DNA of 64,000 nt from Clostridiales bacterium (GTDB lineage: Bacteria > Bacillota > Clostridia > Oscillospirales > CAG-272), in the NCBI GenBank assembly GCA_021202555.1, contig JAJQCT010000011.1, forward strand, positions 1 to 64,000. Reading direction: 5' to 3'. The notes below the pieces were generated by a model, which searched no databases, was not told where the DNA came from, and saw only the letters and a list, made by a program, of their open reading frames with translations. Both the position numbers and the translations under genes were made by a program. This document shows, piece by piece, positions 35,819 through 43,568 of the stretch; the first letter of the stretch is position 1; every line of letters starts with the position of its first letter.

Positions 35819-36346
35819 ATGAAACAAGACAGATTAAGCCTATATTTGATAGATATGAAATACATACGTGACCTTGCGAAAGCCGACGATAGGATAATGT
35901 CTGTTTCGCCTCAGATTCAAAAAGAGATGCGCCCGTTTGTTGGAGTAATAGTCGTCTGTGATACAAAAAAATATTGTGTTCCGTTAAGTTCGCCAAAGTC
36001 CAAACATCAAGCTATGAAAAACGATGTCGATTTTTCAAAGATTTACGACAAGGACAGGTTAATCGGTGTTTTGAATTTCAATAATATGATTCCCGTGGAT
36101 GACCAATTCATCATTCCGTTGAATCTCAAAAATTCTTCTTCGGATACTCCGGCGCAAAGGAACTACAAGGCTCTTGCAGCAAAGCAGATTGATTTTTGCC
36201 GACAAAATCAGGATGCTATCGTGAAAAAGGCAAATAAGCTCTATTCGATAGTCACTTCGGGAAGTGCGAACGGCAATTTGAAAAAAAGATGCTGTGATTT
36301 TGTAAAGCTTGAAAGAGTTCTGGCAAACAAGCTGTCGAAAATGTGA
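35819..36346 (+). CDS. toxN: Type III toxin ToxN/AbiQ family endoribonuclease
   Basis: This 175-residue protein matches the ToxN/AbiQ pattern: LSLYLIDMKYIRDLAKADDR at the start, RPFVGVIVVCDTKKYCVPLS followed by SPKSKH (the lysine-rich catalytic loop region), KIYDKDRLIGVLNFNNMIPV, and a C-terminal helix with CDFVKLERVLANK. These proteins cut mRNA and are held in check by the repeat RNA made just upstream; known members protect against phage by abortive infection. The ATG at 35819 has GGAG ~6 nt upstream. The gene's lower G+C and codon choice differ from housekeeping neighbours, suggesting transfer. Confidence 0.93.
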   Translation: MKQDRLSLYLIDMKYIRDLAKADDRIMSVSPQIQKEMRPFVGVIVVCDTKKYCVPLSSPKSKHQAMKNDVDFSKIYDKDRLIGVLNFNNMIPVDDQFIIPLNLKNSSSDTPAQRNYKALAAKQIDFCRQNQDAIVKKANKLYSIVTSGSANGNLKKRCCDFVKLERVLANKLSKM

Positions 36347-36361
36347 CCTTTCTCCCCCCAC

Positions 36362-36426
36362 AACAAAACCCCCGCTTGCCGCAGGGGTTTTGTTATTATC
36401 ACTTTCACATGAATTTCATGTGAAAG
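36362..36426 (+). terminator. Two terminators after toxN
   Basis: Hairpin 36362-36394 (AACAAAACCCC/GGGGTTTTGTT) and hairpin 36402-36426 (CTTTCACATGAA/TTCATGTGAAAG) follow each other, the second followed by TTTTTT. The pair can also stop the opposing surface-protein gene. Confidence 0.8.
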
Positions 36427-36445
36427 TTTTTTCGGGATGAAAGCT

Positions 36446-37636
36446 TTATTTCTTTTTCACAACAGCGCAGCCGAATACAGCCGTTACAGCCATAATTACA
36501 GCCGCAGCGCCAAGCGCCGAGCCGCATCCGGAACCGGAGCTGCTGTCTTCAGTTTCAGCATCAGTCGAATCGCCTGCCGTCGTGTTTGCGTCGTCAGTGC
36601 CGTCAGCCTCTGTCACCTCATCCGTCGTGTCAGCGTCGTCGGTGTCGTCAGCCTCGGTTGCCGCATCCGTCGTATCGTCGGTTTCTTCCTCGTTCGTGTA
36701 TACGCTTTCAAGAAGATCCGCAACCGAAGGAACGGTGTATGCTGCATAATTCGTAGCTACCTCGTCAGCCGTAAGAGCGACGTTGTAGATGAGAATATCA
36801 TCATAGAAGATATACTCGCCGCCGTCCCAGTAGTTCGTCTGGAAGTAGATATAGTCGCCGTAGGTTTCAGCGTCGCCCGAGTAGGGATTCAGGAATCCCG
36901 AAACGGAGGTCTCTTGCGTTACCTCGTCAACAACAGGCTCGCCGTTGATATAATACGAAATCGTGTAGGTGTTCGTTTCCTCGTCGAGAACGCAGGAAAT
37001 GGTGTACATTACCCAAGGCGTGTCGAAGCCTGCGTCAAGCGCATCCTCGTCAGTCTCGAAAATAGAGATATCTACCGGGACGTAGCCCACGCGGCTGTCG
37101 GCGGTGTCGTTCGAGCTTACCGCGGGTGAGATGGCATAGCCCCAGCCCGTGTTGCCCGTGTAAACTGCGAGGTTCCAGATGCCTATCCAGCTCTCACCGC
37201 CCCATACGCCGCTCGTCGTACTCTGATCCTGTACGCCGTACCACATATACGGGGTAGCGTATGCGTAGTCGTAGTCCTCGATTGCCATCCAGAAGCTTAC
37301 CGTGAAGTCGTTGTTGCCGGGGTTGAGCGTAGCAAAGCCCTCATAGCCGGTGGTGCGATATGCGCTGCCGTCAACGCCTGCGGTTGCCCATTCAAGCTCG
37401 TCATCGTCCCAGAATGTGCCGTCGAAGGCTGAGCCACCCGCCGTGTTCACATATCTGACTGCATCCGTGTCCCCTGTGCTGTCAGCCGAGTTCGTGAGGT
37501 CTCCGTCGAGCTTGTACCAGCCGATGAGTCCGTCCTCAATGATTTCGGCAGCCGATGCTGTGACAGCCGAAGCGACAAAGAGGGAGCAGATCATCGCGAC
37601 AACAAGCGCGACACCCAAAAATCTTTTTGCTTTCAT
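36446..37636 (-). CDS. Secreted LamG/concanavalin-like surface protein with GCGS tail
   Basis: 396 residues. A signal peptide (MKAKRFLGVALVVAMICSLF, then ASAVTASAAE) is followed by a LamG/ConA-like carbohydrate-binding domain (IGWYKLDGDLTNSADSTGDT; FTVSFWMAIED; the metal-site-like IFYDDILIYNVALTADEV). A Thr/Asp/Glu-rich linker of ~60 residues precedes a C-terminal SGSGCGSALGAAAVIMAVTA, a second Cys and KKK. That tail differs from the SPQTG type of the genes at 1-2 kb and may be another anchoring signal. The ATG at 37636 has AAGGAGG upstream. Confidence 0.85.
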   Translation of the reverse strand: MKAKRFLGVALVVAMICSLFVASAVTASAAEIIEDGLIGWYKLDGDLTNSADSTGDTDAVRYVNTAGGSAFDGTFWDDDELEWATAGVDGSAYRTTGYEGFATLNPGNNDFTVSFWMAIEDYDYAYATPYMWYGVQDQSTTSGVWGGESWIGIWNLAVYTGNTGWGYAISPAVSSNDTADSRVGYVPVDISIFETDEDALDAGFDTPWVMYTISCVLDEETNTYTISYYINGEPVVDEVTQETSVSGFLNPYSGDAETYGDYIYFQTNYWDGGEYIFYDDILIYNVALTADEVATNYAAYTVPSVADLLESVYTNEEETDDTTDAATEADDTDDADTTDEVTEADGTDDANTTAGDSTDAETEDSSSGSGCGSALGAAAVIMAVTAVFGCAVVKKK

Positions 37637-37721
37637 AGGAAAATCCTCCTTAAAATAAATTTTGCGCGCGCCGCATAAAATCATGCGGTCTGACACAATA
37701 TAAAAAAGATTGTCAATGAAT

Positions 37722-37750
37722 AATATACACTATTTTTTCCGCGTTGTCAA
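37722..37750 (-). promoter_or_regulatory. Promoter of the surface-protein gene
   Basis: Minus-strand TTGACA (37745-37750), 17-bp spacer, TATATT (37722-37727), ~90 nt before the ATG at 37636. The gap to the AraC gene (37637-37872) otherwise shows nothing definite. Confidence 0.75.
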
Positions 37751-37872
37751 TAGTCAATTTGCAAATTTTATTGAAAACATCGCGGAAAACAGTGAAAAAA
37801 AGCGACATTTTGAATGCTTTTCCCACAAAAAAGCGCAATTTCGGCGTTATTTTGCCCCCGCGTGGAGATTTT

Positions 37873-38652
37873 CTATCCGTCCGACGAGGCACCTCCCTTG
37901 CCGGAGAAGCCGAAATAAAGCTCGCGAAACTGCGTTGCCGACATTCCCTCATGGTATTTGAAAAATTTCTGGAAGCTTTTCGGGTCTTGGAAGCCGCATT
38001 CGTCGGCGATGTCGCATATTCGCTTGTCGGTTGTTAAAAGCAGCTCGCGGATCCGCTTTGAGCGCGCCGCGTCGATATAGGATTTTATACCGCCCCTATA
38101 ATGGTGCTTGAAAAGGCGCGTGATATAATCCTCGTTATACGAAAAATGAGCGGCGACGTCGGAAACGAGCAGCCTTCTGTCGGAATTTGCCGCGATCCAG
38201 TCGCATATGGCGTAAAGCCTCGCGTTCGGGTCGTCCTCGCCGACGGAGGAGGAGCGCTGAAGCTCGTATAAAATCAGGCAAAGCACGCATCGGCAAGCCT
38301 CGTCGTCGTATTCGGGCGCGCGCGAATAGAAAATCAGATCGCTGAAAAGACGCAATAATTTTTCCCCGTCGGGACACGATATATGCGGCAGCGAGCCAAG
38401 CTCGCCCGAAAAATGAACCCAGTAAAGCTCGGCGGGAGCGTCATTTCCGCGGTATCCGTAGCGGCGCGTGTCGGCGGGCAGTATTATCACCTCGCCCGCG
38501 CCGAGAACGTAGCGGTCGAAGCCCTCGGCGATGTAAATGCGACCGCTACGGCAGAAAATAAGCTCGTGAGTGGGAGTGCTGCTCGACGGATGAACCCATC
38601 CCGTCGGTGCGGATGTTTTGCCGCATACCGCGTATTTTACATCAAAGCTCAT
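37873..38652 (-). CDS. AraC-family transcriptional regulator
   Basis: 259 residues. The N-terminal half is a cupin-like sensing domain (THELIFCRSGRIYIAEG...GEVIILPADTRRYGYRG). The C-terminal ~100 residues contain two helix-turn-helix motifs (LLVSDVAAHFSYNEDYITRL and ICDIADECGFQDPKSFQKFF), the AraC/XylS pattern. Such regulators usually sense a sugar and activate nearby glycoside hydrolase genes. The divergent GH3 gene at 38931 is the obvious candidate target. Confidence 0.9.
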   Translation of the reverse strand: MSFDVKYAVCGKTSAPTGWVHPSSSTPTHELIFCRSGRIYIAEGFDRYVLGAGEVIILPADTRRYGYRGNDAPAELYWVHFSGELGSLPHISCPDGEKLLRLFSDLIFYSRAPEYDDEACRCVLCLILYELQRSSSVGEDDPNARLYAICDWIAANSDRRLLVSDVAAHFSYNEDYITRLFKHHYRGGIKSYIDAARSKRIRELLLTTDKRICDIADECGFQDPKSFQKFFKYHEGMSATQFRELYFGFSGKGGASSDG

Positions 38653-38812
38653 GCAAAAAGTTCTCCCTCCGCGCCGGAAAGCCGCATTTTTCTCTCTACA
38701 TTATATTTTATCAAATTTCGCCGCTTTTCGCAAGTGCTTTTTTGCGAACGGGAGAGAATTATTTTGAAATCATCAGTCAATATCGCTTTTGAAAAATCTT
38801 TTACATTCGCAC

Positions 38813-38841
38813 TTGACCTTTTTTTCGTGATGGGGTAAAAT
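38813..38841 (+). promoter_or_regulatory. Promoter of GH3 operon with structured leader
   Basis: TTGACC 38813-38818, 17-bp spacer, TAAAAT 38836-38841. Between the start and the ATG at 38931, the arms ATACGGC (38844-38850) and GCCGTAT (38904-38910) enclose a GCAGG/CCTGC hairpin and a GGCGGG/CCCGCC hairpin. The function is unknown. Confidence 0.7.
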
Positions 38842-38930
38842 ATATACGGCAGGTTATCCCTGCCCGAGGGCAAATGAAAAATAGGGGCGGGGGACACGCT
38901 CCCGCCGTATGATTTTAAGGAGAAACGATT

Positions 38931-41231
38931 ATGTCAGAGGTTATGCGCCGCGCTGCGGCTGAGGGCTGTGTGCTTTTGAAAAACGATGGGGTGCTTCCGC
39001 TCGCGGAGGGATCTGTCGTTGCCGTTTTCGGACGCACCGCATGGGACACAATATATTCGGGCACAGGCTCGGGCGGACTTGTCCATCCGCCGTATAAGAC
39101 AAGCATTATAACGGGGCTTGAGCGCTCGGGGCGCGTCAGCATCCATTCGGGGATGAGGTCGCTTTATGAGACATGGCTGAGCTCGCACCCGTTTGACTCG
39201 GGCTGCGGCTGGGCGACGGAGCCGTGGTATCAGGCGGAATTTGTGCCGGATGAGCGCGAGGTTGCCGCTGCCGCCGAAAAATCGGATGCCGCCGTCATCG
39301 TTATCGGCAGACAGGCGGGCGAGGACCGTGACAATGCGCCGGAGCGCGGCAGCTATTATCTCACAGAGGACGAGGACGCGCTCATTTCCGTCGTTACGCG
39401 GTATTTTGAGCATACCGCTTTAATACTCAATACGGGAAATATCATCGATATGACGCGAGGCGATGATGTCGGCGCGCTGCTGTGTGTCTGGCAGGGCGGG
39501 CAGGACTGCGGCGACGCCGTCGCGGATATTCTCACGGGGAAGGTTTCCCCGTCGGGAAAGCTCACCGACACCGTGGCAAGACGAATCGAGGATTATCCGT
39601 CCGACAAGAATTTCGGCAGAGGAGACGCTGATATTTACGAGGAGGATATTTACGTTGGCTACCGCTTTTTTGAAACATTCGCGAAGGGGAGCGTGCTTTA
39701 TCCCTTCGGCTTCGGGCTTTCGTATACGAGGTTTGATATTTGCGTGACGGGAGCGGAATCTGACGGGGCGTGTGTGAGCTTCACCGTAAATGTAAAAAAC
39801 ACGGGGAATTTCGCGGGACGCGAGGTCGTGGAAATTTACGTGAAGACGCCGCAGGAGCCACTCGGCGCGCCGGCGCGCGCTCTTCTGGCGTTTGCAAAGA
39901 CAAAAACGCTCGCGCCGGGCGAATGCGAGACGCTTACAATCGGGACGGAGCTTATGCATATCGCATCATATGACGAGACGGGCAGGACGGGGAACAAATC
40001 GTGCTTCGTGCTTCCCGCGGGCGAATATAAATTTTATGTCGGCGGCGACGTGAGGGAGGCGAAGGAGGCGTACAGCCTTACGCTTGAAAGCACTGTCGTC
40101 ACCGAGCGCTGCACGGAGGCGCTCTCGCCAAGACGCGAATTTTCGCGGATAAGACCCACTTTGCGCGAAAACGGCGAATATGAGGCTTCATACGAGCCGG
40201 TGCCGAGCGCGGGATACGATTACGCGGAGCGCGTGTCCGCGCGCAGAATCCCCGAGGCGGGATACCGCGGGGATATGGGAATCGGATTTTCCGACGCTGC
40301 CGACGGGAAGGCGTCCATCTGCGACTTCACGGCACAGATGACGGACGGCGAGCTTTGCGCGCTGCTTCGCGGCGAGGGACTTGGAAGCCCCAAGGTGAAA
40401 ATGTGGACGACAGCCGTTTTCGGAGGCATTACGGAGGGCGCGTCGCGCCTCGGCGTGCCGATTTCGACAAATTCGGACGGTCCTTCCGGCGTGCGCTCCG
40501 ACGCGGGAGATGAAGCGACGCTCGCGCCGTGCGGGACGCTTCTCGCCTCGACGTTTGACACCGAGCTTGTGACGGAGGTTATGAGCGTTATCGGGCGCGA
40601 GGTCACGGAGCATGGGCTTGACGCGCTGCTCGGTCCCGGAATGAATATACACAGGCACCCGCTCTGCGGACGCAATTTCGAGTATTTTTCGGAGGACCCG
40701 TATCTCACGGGCAAAATCGCCGCCGCGTACTGCCGCGGGATTTCGTCCGCCGGCGCCGCGGCGACGCCGAAGCATTTCGCCGCGAACGGGCGCGAGAGAA
40801 GGCGCTCCTATACGGACGCCGTGATGAGCGAGCGCGCCGCGCGCGAAATTTACCTGCGCGGATTTGAAATTCTCATCAAAACGGGCTATGCGCGCTCGAT
40901 TATGACCTCATATAATCTCATAAACGGCGTTCATTCCGCGTCGAATTACGACCTTATCACGACGATTCTGCGCGGGGAATGGGGCTTTGACGGGCTTGTC
41001 ATGACCGACTGGAGCGCGTACATGAACGCTGACGTCGGCGGGGAGTTCAGCCCCCGCGACCTTGCCTCGATGGTGAGAGCGGGCGGCGACGTATATATGG
41101 TTGTCGAGTCCGCCGAGAATAATCCCGACAATCTCATCCCCTCTCTTTCGGACGGGAGCTTAACGCGCGGGGATATTGAGGCGTCCGCGCGAAGAATTAT
41201 AAAATTTATCGCAGAGTCGCGGAAGAAATAA
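38931..41231 (+). CDS. Domain-swapped glycoside hydrolase family 3 (beta-glucosidase type)
   Basis: 766 residues, no signal peptide. The (alpha/beta)6 sandwich normally at the C-terminus comes first (AAAEGCVLLKNDGVLPLAEG; DAAVIVIGRQAGEDRDN), then a fibronectin-III-like segment (NVKNTGNFAGREVVEIYVKT). The TIM barrel normally at the N-terminus is last (GPSGVRSDAG; GPGMNIHRHPLCGRNFEYFS; TPKHFAANGRE). The nucleophile is the Asp in GLVMTDWSAY. The reversed order is known from some ruminal and clostridial GH3 enzymes. It is cytoplasmic, so it probably hydrolyses imported oligosaccharides. It heads the run through addA. Confidence 0.93.
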   Translation: MSEVMRRAAAEGCVLLKNDGVLPLAEGSVVAVFGRTAWDTIYSGTGSGGLVHPPYKTSIITGLERSGRVSIHSGMRSLYETWLSSHPFDSGCGWATEPWYQAEFVPDEREVAAAAEKSDAAVIVIGRQAGEDRDNAPERGSYYLTEDEDALISVVTRYFEHTALILNTGNIIDMTRGDDVGALLCVWQGGQDCGDAVADILTGKVSPSGKLTDTVARRIEDYPSDKNFGRGDADIYEEDIYVGYRFFETFAKGSVLYPFGFGLSYTRFDICVTGAESDGACVSFTVNVKNTGNFAGREVVEIYVKTPQEPLGAPARALLAFAKTKTLAPGECETLTIGTELMHIASYDETGRTGNKSCFVLPAGEYKFYVGGDVREAKEAYSLTLESTVVTERCTEALSPRREFSRIRPTLRENGEYEASYEPVPSAGYDYAERVSARRIPEAGYRGDMGIGFSDAADGKASICDFTAQMTDGELCALLRGEGLGSPKVKMWTTAVFGGITEGASRLGVPISTNSDGPSGVRSDAGDEATLAPCGTLLASTFDTELVTEVMSVIGREVTEHGLDALLGPGMNIHRHPLCGRNFEYFSEDPYLTGKIAAAYCRGISSAGAAATPKHFAANGRERRRSYTDAVMSERAAREIYLRGFEILIKTGYARSIMTSYNLINGVHSASNYDLITTILRGEWGFDGLVMTDWSAYMNADVGGEFSPRDLASMVRAGGDVYMVVESAENNPDNLIPSLSDGSLTRGDIEASARRIIKFIAESRKK

Positions 41232-41252
41232 AAAGTAAGGAGATTTTCAGAG

Positions 41253-41903
41253 ATGGAGCTTAAAGGCAAAAAGGTCAGCTTTCTCGGCGACAGCATAACG
41301 GAGGGATGGGGTACGAGCGACCCCGAATATCGCTATGACCGGGTGCTTTGCCGCCGCGCGGGGCTGTCAAAGACGTATAATTACGGAATCGGCGGGACGT
41401 GCTTTTCGTATCATTCGGGCAGCCGTCCGAGCGACAATCCGAAATTCGACCTTTATTTCTGCGGGCGCGCCGCGCTGATGGACCCCGACACGGATCTGAT
41501 AGTTGTGTTCGGCGGGACGAACGATTACGGTCACGGCAAGGACCCGTTCGGCGACGAATTTTCCGAGACGCGCCTCGATACATACTGCGGTGCCGTCAAT
41601 TACGTCATGTCAGTTATTCCCGAGGCTTATCCCGGCGTGCCGCTTGTTTTCATGACGCCGATGAAAAGATACTGCGGGGAAATCAGAAACGCGGTTGGAA
41701 AGCGGCTTTCCGATTACGTCGATTATATGATTTCGGCGGCGGACGCGCGCGGAATACCCGTGCTCGACCTTTATCACGACCTCGGAATCGACCCCGACAA
41801 ACCGGAGGATTTTGAGAAATATACAATAGACGGTCTTCATCCGAACGACGCAGGACACGCCGTGATAGCCGATAAGCTCTATGAGTTTTTAATCACGCTT
41901 TGA
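41253..41903 (+). CDS. SGNH/GDSL-family hydrolase
   Basis: 216 residues with the four SGNH blocks: FLGDSITEG (Ser), GIGGT (Gly), VVFGGTNDYGHG (Asn), and DGLHPNDAGH (Asp, His). No signal peptide is seen. Such enzymes deacetylate sugars or release esters. The GH3 gene 21 bp upstream and the AraC regulator suggest a role in carbohydrate use. AAGGAG precedes the ATG. Confidence 0.9.
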   Translation: MELKGKKVSFLGDSITEGWGTSDPEYRYDRVLCRRAGLSKTYNYGIGGTCFSYHSGSRPSDNPKFDLYFCGRAALMDPDTDLIVVFGGTNDYGHGKDPFGDEFSETRLDTYCGAVNYVMSVIPEAYPGVPLVFMTPMKRYCGEIRNAVGKRLSDYVDYMISAADARGIPVLDLYHDLGIDPDKPEDFEKYTIDGLHPNDAGHAVIADKLYEFLITL

Positions 41904-42781
41904 TTTCGCTTTACGAGCTTTACAAAATCAAATACGCCGCGCCCGTCCCGCTTTCGCTTTGCAGGATAAACAAGCGCTATCTTCTCGACCGCGAGGGAAT
42001 AGGCGAGAACGGAAGCGCGCTGCTCTTCTTGATGCCGTATTATAAGCGCGCGTCATTTGGCGGAAATGTCTCGATGTACGCGGCGGCGAGGGATTATCAC
42101 CTGTTTTTTAAGTCGCTTGCGGACGATCTTATCCCGCGGCTCTGCGCCTGCATCCGCGAGACCTGCGGCGGGACGGAAAGCGGCGCGAAATTTGCCGCTT
42201 ACGCCGACCACAGTCCGATTTCGGAGATGTACGCGGCTGCCATCGCGGGGCTTGGCGTTCTCGGTGAAAACGGGCTTCTGATTAACGATGAGTATTCCTC
42301 CTTCTGCTTTATCGGCGGGATTTATTCGAGTATTGCGCATACAAAATGGAGAGAGCTTGTCGCCGAGGCGAAAATTCCCGACAGATACGAGCTTTCCCAC
42401 TGCAAAAAATGCGGCGCCTGCGCCGCCGCCTGCCCCGCCGCCTGCATCGGGGGAGATTTGTCGCGCTGCCGCTCGTACATAACGCAGAAAAAGCGGCTTG
42501 ACGCGGGGGACGCGGATATAATAAAGGACGCGGGGTACGTCTGGGGATGTGACATCTGCCAGAATGTCTGCCCCGTGACGAGGTGCGCCGAGGCTGCGGG
42601 AACGCTCGAGTCACCGATTGATTTTTTCGGCGAAAATACAATACCGAATCTCACGGCGGAAATTCTCGACGACCTTGTTTTGTCGGGAGAATTTGAAAAG
42701 CGCGCCTTTTCGTGGCGCGGATCCGACGTGATTATGCGGAATCTTAAAATAAAAGAGGGACGCTATGACGCTGACACATGA
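41900..42781 (+). CDS. QueG-like (DUF1730) Fe-S protein
   Basis: 293 residues with a DUF1730-type N-terminal region (ALLFLMPYY...AAARDYHLFFK), DHSPISEMYAAAIAGLGVLG, and two [4Fe-4S] motifs (CKKCGACAAACPAAC; CDICQNVCPVTRC). This is the epoxyqueuosine reductase fold, although full-length QueG has a HEAT-repeat tail that is absent here. The substrate is therefore uncertain. The start is TTG, overlapping the SGNH stop. queF, another queuosine gene, lies ~10 kb away. Confidence 0.82.
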   Translation: MISLYELYKIKYAAPVPLSLCRINKRYLLDREGIGENGSALLFLMPYYKRASFGGNVSMYAAARDYHLFFKSLADDLIPRLCACIRETCGGTESGAKFAAYADHSPISEMYAAAIAGLGVLGENGLLINDEYSSFCFIGGIYSSIAHTKWRELVAEAKIPDRYELSHCKKCGACAAACPAACIGGDLSRCRSYITQKKRLDAGDADIIKDAGYVWGCDICQNVCPVTRCAEAAGTLESPIDFFGENTIPNLTAEILDDLVLSGEFEKRAFSWRGSDVIMRNLKIKEGRYDADT

Positions 42782-43568
42782 GAAAATCGAGAAAATAATC
42801 GCCGCCGTATACGAGGCGGGACATTTTATCGCGGGCGCGGACAGGGGAGCGCTCGGCGTGAAATCAAAGACGGGCGTCGATAATTTTGTGACGAAATACG
42901 ACGTGAAAACGCAGGAAATGCTCGTCTCATCGCTCGGCAAAATCATACCCGAGGCGGGATTTCTCGCCGAGGAGAACGGAGTAGATACTGCATCATCCCA
43001 TAAGCTGACGTTTATCATCGACCCGATTGACGCGACGACAAATTTCATTCACGACCTTCATCACAGCGCCGTATGCGTAGGCGTCGCCGAGGACGGTATG
43101 CCTGCCGCCGGCTTTGTGTATAATCCCTTTTTCGATGAAATGTTTTATGCTGTGCGGGGAGGGGGCGCGTATCTTCGCCATGAGGGCGGCGAGAGGAGGC
43201 TTTTTGTCTCCGACCGCGCGCTTTCAGACGCGCTTGTTGGATTCGGCACCGTTCCCTATGACAGAAAAGAGGCTGACAGGACGTTCAGGATTGCGAAGGA
43301 GATGTTCCTTCATTCGCGCGAGGTGAGGCGATTCGGCTCGGCTGCGCTCGACATCGTATACGTGGCGGCGGGGAGATTCGACGCATTTTTCGAGCTTTGC
43401 CTCTCGCCGTGGGATTTTGCCGCCTCGTCCGTTATTCTGACGGAGGCGGGCGGAGCTATTACGGATATTTCGGGCGGGGAGATTTCGGTCTTTGACAAGA
43501 CGTCAGTCCTTGCGACGAACGCGGCGTCGAGGGATGAGGCTCTCCGCGTAATAAAAAGCGCTTCATGA
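42765..43568 (+). CDS. Inositol monophosphatase-family protein
   Basis: 267 residues with FLAEENG, the metal motif DPIDATTNFIHDLHHSAVCVGV (~85-105) and the C-terminal WDFAASSVILTEAGG. IMPase-type enzymes hydrolyse inositol, fructose-1,6-bis- or adenosine-3',5'-bisphosphate; the exact substrate is not decided by these motifs. It overlaps the preceding gene by 17 bp and the next by 4 bp, indicating a coupled operon. Confidence 0.92.
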   Translation: MTLTHEKIEKIIAAVYEAGHFIAGADRGALGVKSKTGVDNFVTKYDVKTQEMLVSSLGKIIPEAGFLAEENGVDTASSHKLTFIIDPIDATTNFIHDLHHSAVCVGVAEDGMPAAGFVYNPFFDEMFYAVRGGGAYLRHEGGERRLFVSDRALSDALVGFGTVPYDRKEADRTFRIAKEMFLHSREVRRFGSAALDIVYVAAGRFDAFFELCLSPWDFAASSVILTEAGGAITDISGGEISVFDKTSVLATNAASRDEALRVIKSAS

